Shown in pieces: positions 1-8,381 of a DNA stretch of 10,314 nucleotides. The notes beneath the pieces were generated by a model. The model was given only the letters and a program-made list of their open reading frames with translations. It was not told the DNA's origin and searched no databases. How positions within the stretch are numbered: position 1 is the stretch's first letter; each line of letters starts with the position of its first letter. Source of the stretch: an uncultured Bacteroidales bacterium (GTDB lineage Bacteria > Bacteroidota > Bacteroidia > Bacteroidales > F082). The translations under genes were made by a program, and so were the position numbers. The stretch spans positions 1-10,314 of the forward strand of contig CALFIT010000107.1 of assembly GCA_937877465.1 (NCBI GenBank). The letters are read 5' to 3'.

Positions 1-9
1 TTTTCGGGT

Positions 10-117
10 ATTGATTTGACTATGTGGCCTATGGCCAAAGCCATAAACACAATGGCCGCTTTCACATCATCGTGAGAGCGGCCATTGTCATAGGCCATAA
101 GCCATAGTCAAATCAAT
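10..117. repeat. Long imperfect inverted repeat at the 3' end of the receptor gene
   Basis: The outer arms 10-24 (ATTGATTTGACTATG) and 103-117 are perfect reverse complements over 15 bp. The inner arms 51-65 (AATGGCCGCTTTCAC) and 72-86 match over 15 bp with one mismatch, around the 6-nt loop 66-71. Between the arms, GGCCTAT at 26-32 can also pair with 90-96. The right outer arm contains the stop codon of the receptor gene (113-115). A hairpin of roughly 108 nt could form in RNA or cruciform DNA. It may end transcription, but neither side has the T-run of a classical intrinsic terminator, so that role is inferred. Confidence 0.8.
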
Positions 118-2758
118 CCAAGCTATCGCCCGACTCGCTGCTGCCTTCCTTGGCGCTCTTTTCAAGCTCCAACTTGCCGAAACGCAGCGTGAAGCCTGCC
201 GAGATGTAGCGGCTGTTGAGCATCTTGCGGGTGCTGTCGCTGAGGAAATACGGGTTGGTGTTGGTGGAACCCGATCCGACCCTTGCGCCCCAGTTAAAGA
301 TGTCCTGCACATTGACGAACACCGACAGGCGGCGCTTGAAGAAGTCGCTGCGGAGGCCCATGTTGAGGAAATAACGCGCCTTGCGCTCGCTCATCAGGCT
401 GATGGTGGGCGAGTTGTAGTTGGCCGAGGCCGTCACTTGCAGGCGGTCGAAGAGCTTCGCCCATGCGTTGACGCGCACGCTCCACGAGAGCTTTTCGTTC
501 TCCGTCAGCTTGTGCTCGATGTTGCCGAACTCATCCACACGGTCGTATTCCATGCGATAGCCGTAGTCGTAGAGGTTGGCATAGAGGCGCACGTTGAAGA
601 ACCCCGACGGACGGTAGGTCATGTTGAGCGAGGTGCCGTAACGCCACGACGTGCCCATGTTGTAGGGCATCGAGTAGCTGACGATGCGGTCCAAGTAGTC
701 GTCGTATTCGGCATCGGTCAAAGAGCTGACTTCGTTGGTGCTCAGGCGACCGTAGGCCTCAATGCCGACATTGCCGAAACGCTCGAAGAACTTCTGCCAT
801 CCGGCTTCCATGTTGTGGGTGAACGAGTCCTTCAGGCCGTTGGGGTTGCCCACCGAATAGCTGTTCTCGCCGTAGGTGCGGAATCGCGTAATTTGGTTGC
901 GGCTCGGTGCCGACGTGCGCAACGAGTAATTGAGTTTCCAGTTGTGCATATTGTCGGTGCGGTAGGTCAAGTGGATGGAAGGACGGAGATGCAGGTGGTA
1001 ATAAACGCTGTCGTCGGCGAAGGGCATGTCGCTGATGAAGTCGTACTTGTTGCGCTCGCCTTCCACGCCCAAGCCCGTGCTCAGCGTGAAGCCGCCCCAG
1101 CGGTGCGTCCAGTTGACGTCGGCGTTCAAGCCTGCCTTCTGGCCTTTCATGCGATAGGTGCGCAACGCGTCGACCAAAATGCCGATGGTGTCATTGTAGC
1201 GGTCGTAGGTGTTATCCATTTGCTGGAAGTCGGCGCGAAGGCCATAGCTGAGTTCGCCGTCCTTGCTGTAGGGCCGGTTGTAACGCGCATCAAGGCTGCC
1301 GCCATAGGTATTGGCTCGCGAAAGCATGTAACGGTGCTCGTCGAGGTCGGTGTAGACGACGTACATCCGGTTGTAGAACTCCTCGCCACTATTGTTGTTG
1401 ATACGCGTGTTCAGCCCAATGCGGAGGTTATGTCCCTCGTTGTCGAACTTTTTGGTGTAGTCGGCGCCTGCATGAGCGAAAAGCGACCTGTTGTCGCTGT
1501 TGTTCGTGGTTCTGTCGATGAGCAACGAGTCGATGGGCTGGAGATTAAGGTAATAGAAGTTTTGCTGCTCAAAGCGCGACATATTGTTGAGGTTGGCGTT
1601 ATAGAACCCGCCGGCATCCACGGAGATGTCGCTCGTCGAGTCGATTTCGTAATCCACGTTCATAAACACGTTGCCGCTGTAGGAACGGCTGTCGTCGGAC
1701 TGTGCTACGGTGTCGGCCCAAGTGACCTCATACTCGCCCTCGGTGTCGGCATCGCGGCGGCGTTGCGACCAGCTGTTGGTGGTGTTGTCGCGGTCGCTAT
1801 AACGTCCCGAGGCAAACAGGTTAAGGCTCAGCTTTTCCTTCTTCCACATGTAACTCACCCATGGCGAGACAAAAGGTTGGTTGGAGCCGTTGACGCCGAA
1901 GCTCACGAACTGGTTGCTCTTGATGTGTGCCGAAGTGACGATGTTGATGACCGCCTCGGCATCGGTGGCGTATTTGGCCGAAGGGTTAGTGATGGTCTCG
2001 ATGCGTGCAATGGCATTGGCGGGCAAGGTCTGGAGATAGGTCTTCAGGTTCTCCTCGGTGAGTTTTGAGGGCTTGTCGTTGATCCAGATCTCGACGCTCG
2101 AAACGCCGCGCAGCGTGATGTTGCCTTCCACGTCGACCTCCACGCCGGGCGCATTCTGCAAGGCATCCTCGGTGGTGCCGGTCTGGATGGACGGGTCCTC
2201 GCTGACGTTGTAAATCAGCTTCTCGCCCTCCATCGCATAGAGCGGCCTCTCGGCCTCAACGGTGACCTCGCCGAGTGCCGTTACGCCGGGATTGATGCGC
2301 AAAGTGCCCAAGTTGGTGTTGTTGGTCACATGGAAAGAATGGAGATAGTTTTCGTAGCCGATGGCCGAAACGCGCAGCACGAAAGCCCCTTGCGGCACTT
2401 CATTAATCTCGAATACGCCGTCCACGTTGCTTATGCCGCCTTTCACAAACTCGTTGTCGATGGAGTCGAGCACGGCAAGATTGACATAAGGCATCGTTTC
2501 GCCCGTCTTGGCGTCGCGCAACACGCCCACGACGGTGAAAGTATCGCCTACCCTCACCTTTTTCTTCTGCTTGACGGTAGGCATGTTGCCCTCGTTCTGG
2601 CCCCATTGACGGTCACCGCCCATCGGGGGACGGCCAGGCGGACGGTCGCCGCCGCCACCTCCGGGGGGACGGCCTCCGGGAGGCTGGGCCATACAAAGGA
2701 TGGTTGAAAGGACTAAGGCCGTGAAAAACAGGCCTTTCAAGAAAAACGATTTCTTCAT
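113..2758 (-). CDS. Outer-membrane beta-barrel receptor, TonB-dependent receptor type
   Basis: An 881-residue outer-membrane protein. Residues 1-25 form a signal peptide (Lys-Lys start, hydrophobic core, cleavage near Met-Ala-Gln). A Pro/Gly-rich stretch with RPPGG-type repeats fills about 26-50. Residues 70-155 look like a carboxypeptidase-regulatory-like beta-sandwich (PYVNLAVLDS, GYENY). A plug-like segment follows at about 195-275, with DALQNAPGVEVD, ITLRG and ITNPSAKY. The rest is a beta-barrel rich in aromatic/Asn strands, ending in a strand around YISAGFTLRFGK plus a charged, Ser-rich tail of about 20 residues. This order fits the outer-membrane beta-barrel family related to TonB-dependent receptors, and not a SusC protein, since no SusD partner is adjacent. 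The substrate is unknown. It starts 31 bp after the nitroreductase gene on the same strand and is probably co-transcribed with it. No Shine-Dalgarno is seen; the signal peptide supports this start. Confidence 0.9.
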   Translation of the reverse strand: MKKSFFLKGLFFTALVLSTILCMAQPPGGRPPGGGGGDRPPGRPPMGGDRQWGQNEGNMPTVKQKKKVRVGDTFTVVGVLRDAKTGETMPYVNLAVLDSIDNEFVKGGISNVDGVFEINEVPQGAFVLRVSAIGYENYLHSFHVTNNTNLGTLRINPGVTALGEVTVEAERPLYAMEGEKLIYNVSEDPSIQTGTTEDALQNAPGVEVDVEGNITLRGVSSVEIWINDKPSKLTEENLKTYLQTLPANAIARIETITNPSAKYATDAEAVINIVTSAHIKSNQFVSFGVNGSNQPFVSPWVSYMWKKEKLSLNLFASGRYSDRDNTTNSWSQRRRDADTEGEYEVTWADTVAQSDDSRSYSGNVFMNVDYEIDSTSDISVDAGGFYNANLNNMSRFEQQNFYYLNLQPIDSLLIDRTTNNSDNRSLFAHAGADYTKKFDNEGHNLRIGLNTRINNNSGEEFYNRMYVVYTDLDEHRYMLSRANTYGGSLDARYNRPYSKDGELSYGLRADFQQMDNTYDRYNDTIGILVDALRTYRMKGQKAGLNADVNWTHRWGGFTLSTGLGVEGERNKYDFISDMPFADDSVYYHLHLRPSIHLTYRTDNMHNWKLNYSLRTSAPSRNQITRFRTYGENSYSVGNPNGLKDSFTHNMEAGWQKFFERFGNVGIEAYGRLSTNEVSSLTDAEYDDYLDRIVSYSMPYNMGTSWRYGTSLNMTYRPSGFFNVRLYANLYDYGYRMEYDRVDEFGNIEHKLTENEKLSWSVRVNAWAKLFDRLQVTASANYNSPTISLMSERKARYFLNMGLRSDFFKRRLSVFVNVQDIFNWGARVGSGSTNTNPYFLSDSTRKMLNSRYISAGFTLRFGKLELEKSAKEGSSESGDSLD

Positions 2759-2789
2759 GGAATGAAAGAATTAGAAAAAATGGAAATGA

Positions 2790-3422
2790 TTATGAATTGC
2801 CGAATCCGTTATGGCTGACGTTCTCGGGGTGCCACTTGTCTTTAGGCTCGGGTTGCTCGTTGGGATAGCCCATCACGATGACGCAGAGCGGGACGATGTT
2901 TTCGGGCAGGTTGAGCACTTGCCGGACGTTGGCCACACGCTCTTCCATGGGATAGCAGCCCGTCCAAACGGCACCGAGACCGAGGGCATGGGCGGCCAAG
3001 AGGATGTTCTCGGTGGCGGCTGAGCAGTCCTGCACCCAGAAAGCCTGTCCCGGGCCTTCAAGAGCCTTGTCCATGTCGCCGCAGACCACGATGGCCAAAG
3101 GCGACTCGTGCCACATCTGGCTCTGGCGTCCGTTGCCGCCCAGTTCGTCCAATTTGGTGCGGTCGTCGACGACCACAAAATGCCATGGTTGCTTGTTGAC
3201 GGCGGTGGGGGCTGCCATGCCCGCACGAAGCAGCATCTCGACGGTGTCGGCAGAGACCGCCCTATCGGTGAACGAGCGGATGCTGGTGCGCGTCATGAGG
3301 GTTTCAATCGCGTTGTTCATGTTGTCTGAAGAGTTTGAAGGTTGGTTGTTGTTGCAGTTGCAGCCCGTCATGACGGTGGCCGCAAGAAGAAGTAACGATA
3401 CTGTTCTCATTATTCTATTCAT
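2790..3422 (-). CDS. Nitroreductase-family lipoprotein
   Basis: A 210-residue protein with a lipoprotein signal peptide: a hydrophobic run at 8-18, then the lipobox Met-Thr-Gly-Cys with the lipidated Cys at 21. A Cys/Asn/Gln/Ser linker follows. The FMN-dependent nitroreductase domain covers about 40-205: RTSIRSF (45-51) and APTAVNKQPW (71-80) for FMN binding, a helix DCSAATENILLAAHALGLGA near 132-151, WTG, and GYP at 185-187. A C-terminal segment KWHPENVSHN resembles the family ending. Nitroreductases use NAD(P)H to reduce nitro compounds, quinones or flavins, usually in the cytoplasm, so a lipoprotein form is unusual. No acidic run follows the Cys, so surface export is not suggested and periplasmic anchoring is the simplest reading. 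An internal ATG at residue 35 would give a cytoplasmic form of about 176 residues. The real substrate is unknown. Confidence 0.88.
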   Translation of the reverse strand: MNRIMRTVSLLLLAATVMTGCNCNNNQPSNSSDNMNNAIETLMTRTSIRSFTDRAVSADTVEMLLRAGMAAPTAVNKQPWHFVVVDDRTKLDELGGNGRQSQMWHESPLAIVVCGDMDKALEGPGQAFWVQDCSAATENILLAAHALGLGAVWTGCYPMEERVANVRQVLNLPENIVPLCVIVMGYPNEQPEPKDKWHPENVSHNGFGNS

Positions 3423-3441
3423 AGTCGTTTATTTTAGGCCG

Positions 3442-3472
3442 CAAAAGTAATAAAAATGTAGTTTTTCACAAG
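3442..3472 (-). promoter_or_regulatory. Bacteroides-type promoter of the nitroreductase/receptor unit
   Basis: On the minus strand, TACTTTTG (3442-3449) matches the -7 consensus TAnnTTTG. CTTG (3469-3472) lies 19 nt upstream as a partial -33 element (consensus TTTG, usual spacing 19-21). The -7 box is about 20 nt from the ATG. It sits in the 148-bp divergent region shared with the thioesterase gene. Confidence 0.6.
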
Positions 3473-3546
3473 TGGTCCATCCCACCAAACGAACTATTTC
3501 GCGATGAAAAAGGTAATATCATGCAGGAGGCGACAAGATATTTTGC

Positions 3547-3554
3547 TATTTTTG
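3547..3554 (+). promoter_or_regulatory. -7 promoter element of the thioesterase-SDR unit
   Basis: TATTTTTG is an exact match to TAnnTTTG, 16 nt upstream of the thioesterase ATG. No clear -33 TTTG is seen 19-21 nt further upstream, so the promoter may be weak or may need an activator. Confidence 0.5.
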
Positions 3555-3570
3555 CCTAAAAATTTCGAAA

Positions 3571-3990
3571 ATGCATACCTACCAACACGAAGTGAAATAC
3601 TACGAATGCGACCGGATGGGCATCACGCACCACTCCAACTATGTACGCATCATGGAGGAAGCCCGTGTGGACTACCTCGACCAATTAGGCTACGGCTTCG
3701 ACAGAATCGAGGCCGAGGGCGTTGTTTCGCCTGTCATCTCCATTGAGTGCAATTACAAAAGCCCAACCACGTTCAAGGACGTCATCGAAGTCAAGGTCAC
3801 CATCAGCCAGTTTACGGAGGCGAAGTTTGAGTTTTCTTATGAAATGCGCTTGGGCGACAGGGTCGTTTGCCTTGGGAAAAGCAGACACTGTTTCTCAGAA
3901 AACGGTCGCGTTGTGGCCATCTCGAAACGGCTCCCTGAACTCTACAAGGCTATCTGTGCGGAATACGAAGCCTCTCCCCTTTGCCGCTGA
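3571..3990 (+). CDS. Acyl-CoA thioesterase, hotdog fold, YbgC/FadM type
   Basis: A 139-residue cytoplasmic protein of normal length for single-domain 4-hydroxybenzoyl-CoA-type thioesterases. The N-terminal family signature is visible: VKYYECDRMGITHHSNYVR followed by EEAR. Asp14 is at the catalytic Asp position of YbgC-like enzymes, and HHSNY matches the usual xHxxY motif. The middle part (SIECNYKSPTTFKDVIEVKV) is the typical beta-strand and substrate-channel region. Such enzymes hydrolyse acyl-CoA or acyl-ACP thioesters; the chain length here cannot be read from the sequence. The gene is 21 bp upstream of the SDR gene on the same strand, so the two are probably one operon. The start at 3571 puts the ATG directly before the conserved domain. 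Confidence 0.88.
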   Translation: MHTYQHEVKYYECDRMGITHHSNYVRIMEEARVDYLDQLGYGFDRIEAEGVVSPVISIECNYKSPTTFKDVIEVKVTISQFTEAKFEFSYEMRLGDRVVCLGKSRHCFSENGRVVAISKRLPELYKAICAEYEASPLCR

Positions 3991-4011
3991 ACCATAAAAA
4001 TCCAAGAAACC

Positions 4012-4851
4012 ATGAAAAAGGTAATATTAATCACGGGCGCCAGTAGCGGCATCGGCTACGACACGGCCTTGGCATTGGCGCGGCAAGGCCACAAGGTGTT
4101 TGCCGCCGCCCGAAGGATGGAGAAGATGGAGCCTTTGCACGAGGCAGGGGTCGTCACGATTCGGATGGACGTGACCGACGAGACCTTGATGGCGGAGGGC
4201 ATCAAGACCGTCATGGACGCGGAAGGGCGCATCGACGTGCTCATCAACAACGCGGGCTACGGCTATTTCGGCGCCATCGAGAACGTGAGCATGGAAGAAG
4301 CCCGAAGACAGTTGGAAGTCAATGTGTTCGGTTTGGCACGACTGTGCCAGTTGGTGCTGCCCATCATGCGTCAGCAAGGTTCGGGGCGTATCATCAACAC
4401 TTCGTCGGTGGCGGGGAAGTCGGTGCTTTACTATGGTGGCTGGTACCACGTCACCAAATACTCCGTCGAGGCCTTCAGCGACGCGCTCCGCATCGAGATG
4501 AAGCCTTTCGGCATCGACGTGGTGATGATCGAACCCGGCGGCATCAAGACCGAATGGGGGCATATCGCCGCCGACCATCTCGCCGAGTCGTCGCGTGGCA
4601 CCGCCTATGAGCCGACGGCACTCGTCGAAGCCACGAACTTCCATTGGATGTACGACTCCAACCTGCTCTCGAAGCCCAGCGTTGTCACCAAGGCGATGTG
4701 CAAGGCTGTCAACAGCCGCCGTCCGAAGCCACGCTACCGCATCGGGGCGTTTTCGGGCACCATCGTGTTCTTCCATTGGCTCCTGCCGACCCGCTGGTGG
4801 GATGCCATCGTGAGGCAACTTGGTAAAGTCAGGGCCGTCCCGTTGGACTGA
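4012..4851 (+). CDS. SDR-family NAD(P)-dependent oxidoreductase
   Basis: A 279-residue classical short-chain dehydrogenase/reductase with a complete motif set: TGASSGIG at 8-15 (dinucleotide loop), Asp53 in RMDVTD (adenine contact), NNAG at 79-82, Asn104, Ser132 in NTSSVAG, Tyr145 and Lys149 in YHVTK, and PGG at 175-177. Ser-Tyr spacing is 13, as in the family. Arg34 and Arg35 after the second strand favour NADP(H). The C-terminal tail (about 200-279) is longer than in minimal SDRs and has a hydrophobic/aromatic patch (IVFFHWLLPTRWW) that may contact a membrane or a lipid-like substrate. It follows the thioesterase gene by 21 bp. Together they could act on acyl-type substrates, but this is only suggested by position. 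Confidence 0.9.
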   Translation: MKKVILITGASSGIGYDTALALARQGHKVFAAARRMEKMEPLHEAGVVTIRMDVTDETLMAEGIKTVMDAEGRIDVLINNAGYGYFGAIENVSMEEARRQLEVNVFGLARLCQLVLPIMRQQGSGRIINTSSVAGKSVLYYGGWYHVTKYSVEAFSDALRIEMKPFGIDVVMIEPGGIKTEWGHIAADHLAESSRGTAYEPTALVEATNFHWMYDSNLLSKPSVVTKAMCKAVNSRRPKPRYRIGAFSGTIVFFHWLLPTRWWDAIVRQLGKVRAVPLD

Positions 4852-4882
4852 CATTTGTATCGCATCCAATATAAATATTTTG

Positions 4883-4890
4883 TACTTTTG
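4883..4890 (+). promoter_or_regulatory. -7 promoter element of the flavodoxin gene
   Basis: TACTTTTG is an exact TAnnTTTG match, 22 nt before the flavodoxin ATG. A TTTG at 4854-4857 could be a -33 element, but the 25-nt spacer exceeds the usual 19-21. The gene may be transcribed both from here and by read-through from the SDR gene. Confidence 0.5.
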
Positions 4891-4912
4891 CATCGACTCA
4901 AACTTATCACCC

Positions 4913-5320
4913 ATGAAGATAGCCATCAGATACTATTCAAAGACCGGCCATACCAAGAAAATGGCTGAGGTCGTCGAGAAAGTGACGGGCGCACAGGCCT
5001 TGGACACCACCCATCCCGTCGACGAGGAAGTGGACGTGCTTTTCCTCGGATCTGCAGTGTATGCCGCCGGCATCGACGACAGGATCAAGAAATTCATCGC
5101 CACGCTTAGCAAGGAGAAGGTCAAGAACGTGATCTGCTTCTCGTCGGCAGCCGTCCTCGCCTCCTCTTATTCGCAAGTGAAGTCACTCTTGGAAAAGCAA
5201 GGGCTGAGCGTCGATGCAAGGGAGTTCCACTGCAAGGGCCAGTTCTCGTTCATCCAGCGCGGCCATCCCAACGACGAGGACCTGAAGAACCTTGAGGATT
5301 TCGTGCGTGGCGTGATTTGA
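4913..5320 (+). CDS. Short flavodoxin-family protein
   Basis: A 135-residue cytoplasmic electron carrier of the flavodoxin fold. The first strand and FMN-phosphate loop are clear: MKIAIRYYSKTGHTKKMA, with SKTGHT at residues 9-14. A second loop, GSAVYAAGID (46-55), takes the place of the isoalloxazine-binding 50s loop, and a third strand reads VKNVICFSS. The chain is slightly short for a classical flavodoxin. The reading frame is open upstream to an ATG at 4820, but that start would overlap the SDR gene and add 31 residues unlike the family. The ATG at 4913, right before the first strand and downstream of a good -7 box, is preferred. Its redox partners are not evident in the neighbourhood. Confidence 0.88.
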   Translation: MKIAIRYYSKTGHTKKMAEVVEKVTGAQALDTTHPVDEEVDVLFLGSAVYAAGIDDRIKKFIATLSKEKVKNVICFSSAAVLASSYSQVKSLLEKQGLSVDAREFHCKGQFSFIQRGHPNDEDLKNLEDFVRGVI

Positions 5321-5422
5321 AAGGCTCCTCGTACTTCGTCCGCCAAATTTCATTCTGGGTCATGCCTGCGTCATTCGAGCCTTACCCAAGAGTCGGTAGT
5401 GTATTCTAACATGATTTAGGGG

Positions 5423-5998
5423 TTAGAAAAGCTTTGACGACTTCTTATCCACTTTGCCGCAGAGCCAGATGCCCAAGGCGGCGACGGCGGCAGTAAGCAC
5501 GATGACGGCGACAAGGTGGCTGGTGGTCTGGAGTTTGGCGATGCCGTCGGCGTAAGCCTGTCCCATCTCCCCGATGGCGCCTTCATAGTACCACTGCTTG
5601 TCTGACCACAGGCGGACGACCCAACCGAGGTTTCCTATGGCGAGGAACGGATAGGCGCAGTAGAGTGCCTTCCGAGAGTTGTTGCCAACAAGAAGGCGGA
5701 CCACATCGGCAAGGATGCCGCCACCTAAGATGAGCCCACGGGAAAGCAGACCACTGGCCTCACCAGTGACTAAACAAAACAGAAATACCAGCAGGGCGCA
5801 GACGGTGCCCACACCGAACTTTTGCCAACGGGCGGCGAGCCAGAAATAAGGCCCTACGCCCAAGAGCGCGGCCACTACGGAGAAATAAGCCCAACACACC
5901 GGGTGCAGGAAACCGACAAAGCAAGAAGCGAAAACGAGCACGAGATAGAGCACCGCCATACCAGCGGCAGCCCAAGGATTGATTTTTTTGTTTTTCAT
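5423..5998 (-). CDS. MptD-family (Trep_Strep) putative ECF transporter S component
   Basis: A 191-residue integral membrane protein with about six hydrophobic segments: roughly 9-31, 35-56, 61-80, 85-103, 112-131 and 158-180. Length, spacing and the signature GEMGQAYADGIAKL (143-156) with a following hydrophobic helix fit the MptD/Trep_Strep family, proposed substrate-specific (S) subunits of energy-coupling-factor transporters. In such systems the S component captures a small molecule and works with a T subunit and two ABC ATPases. None of these is in the window, so this would be a solitary S component relying on a shared module, or a protein with another role. The substrate is unknown. It has its own promoter at 6027-6057. 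A broken relative lies at 9610-9764. Confidence 0.8.
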   Translation of the reverse strand: MKNKKINPWAAAGMAVLYLVLVFASCFVGFLHPVCWAYFSVVAALLGVGPYFWLAARWQKFGVGTVCALLVFLFCLVTGEASGLLSRGLILGGGILADVVRLLVGNNSRKALYCAYPFLAIGNLGWVVRLWSDKQWYYEGAIGEMGQAYADGIAKLQTTSHLVAVIVLTAAVAALGIWLCGKVDKKSSKLF

Positions 5999-6019
5999 GA
6001 CTTTTTGATTTAAACATTT

Positions 6020-6045
6020 AACGGTGCAAAAATATTCACACCGTT
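6020..6045. promoter_or_regulatory. Operator-like palindrome around the MptD-gene promoter
   Basis: AACGGTG (6020-6026) and CACCGTT (6039-6045) are perfect 7-bp inverted arms separated by 12 nt. The minus-strand -7 box (6027-6034) lies inside the spacer, as expected if a dimeric repressor blocks RNA polymerase. No candidate regulator gene is in the window. Confidence 0.35.
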
Positions 6046-6057
6046 CCGTTGCGACAA
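6027..6057 (-). promoter_or_regulatory. Promoter of the MptD-family gene
   Basis: On the minus strand, TATTTTTG (6027-6034) matches TAnnTTTG exactly, and TTG (6055-6057) lies 20 nt upstream as a partial -33 element. The box is 28 nt from the ATG at 5998. This is one of the two best-formed promoters in the window. Confidence 0.6.
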
Positions 6058-6276
6058 TCCCAATTAGTGGGGATTTATTTGAATAAACTTACAACCCATA
6101 GACCCGCTCCCCATACGCCCGCAGCCGGTCTTCGCCTAAATCAATGAGGTCTTGCCACAGAAAGGCATGATGCGACTTTTTGCGAAAAAAACAGCAAGAA
6201 ACGGAAGAAATGCCGTAACTTTGCAACGCCTTGGAAGGAGTCGCCGAGATGGGATGCCAACGGGAAGTTGCGCTTC
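6046..6276. other. Gap with orphan ORF tail and orphan promoter-like box
   Basis: No intact gene is recognised between the MptD promoter and the ATPase stop codon. On the minus strand, codons at 6089-6190 give a gene-like tail, WQDLIDLGEDRLRAYGERVY, ending in TAA, but the matching upstream part runs into the ATPase gene in the wrong frame with no plausible start. On the plus strand, TAACTTTG at 6216-6223 matches the -7 consensus but faces the ATPase gene from behind. Both could be remains of a lost gene. No clear intrinsic terminator for the ATPase transcript was found; CAAC/GTTG arms near 6259-6271 are too short to count. Confidence 0.4.
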
Positions 6277-8135
<1,859 letters not shown>

Positions 8136-8139
<4 letters not shown>

Positions 8140-8342
8140 AGCGAAGCCTCGTAGCCGCAGTCCTCAATGGTCTCCATCAGCTCGTCCTTGCTGACAGTCT
8201 CGGGGGCATAGTCCACCTCGACGAGGCCTTTCTCACGGTCGGCCTTGGCGTTGGCGACGCCTTCCATCTTGGTCAAGGCCTGTTCCACTTTCGCCTCACA
8301 ATGGCTGCATTTGAGGCCTTTTACTGTTATGGTTTGTTTCAT
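8136..8342 (-). CDS. CopZ-like heavy-metal-associated domain protein
   Basis: A 68-residue single-domain protein of the HMA (ferredoxin-like beta-alpha-beta-beta-alpha-beta) family. The metal site GLKCSHCEAKVE has Cys12 and Cys15 in a CxxC arrangement, and the end (IEDCGYEASL) is the usual last strand. Such proteins carry Cu(I) to a partner ATPase. The stop codon overlaps the ATPase start as ATGA at 8136-8139, which implies translational coupling and makes the ATPase the obvious partner. Two copies of an 8-bp element lie in its leader. It could also be transcribed with the dehydrogenase gene, which ends 37 bp upstream on the same strand. Confidence 0.92.
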
Positions 8343-8360
8343 TGTATGTTTCTTATGGTT

Positions 8361-8381
8361 TTACGTTTTCAGGTTACGTTT
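8361..8381. repeat. Direct repeat TTACGTTT x2 before the chaperone gene
   Basis: TTACGTTT at 8361-8368 and again at 8374-8381, with a 13-nt period; it reads AAACGTAA in the gene direction. The second copy overlaps the dehydrogenase stop codon. A third identical copy is at 9558-9565 in the dehydrogenase leader. It may be a regulator site, or a chance product of an A/T-rich leader. Confidence 0.45.

Noticed and set aside
437..2068. A 543-codon plus-strand open frame
   Set aside because: It lies antisense inside the receptor gene, with a Val/Ala/His-rich composition and no family motifs. It is a by-product of GC-rich third positions on the opposite strand.
3504..3746. An 80-codon plus-strand frame before and over the thioesterase start
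   Set aside because: Most of it overlaps the thioesterase gene in another frame and its product resembles nothing. Only the 16-nt repeat at its start was kept as an observation.
4027..4926. A 299-codon minus-strand open frame
   Set aside because: It is antisense to the SDR gene, which has every catalytic motif; its His/Asp/Arg-rich product looks like a codon-bias shadow.
3571..5320. A novel acyl-modifying pathway from thioesterase, SDR and flavodoxin
   Set aside because: Each is a very common family. Position alone does not show a shared pathway, and the flavodoxin has its own promoter.
5321..5422. Terminator between the convergent flavodoxin and MptD-type genes
   Set aside because: AAGGCTC (5321-5327) and GAGCCTT (5377-5383) are complementary, but the 49-nt loop and lack of a T-run make a terminator unconvincing.
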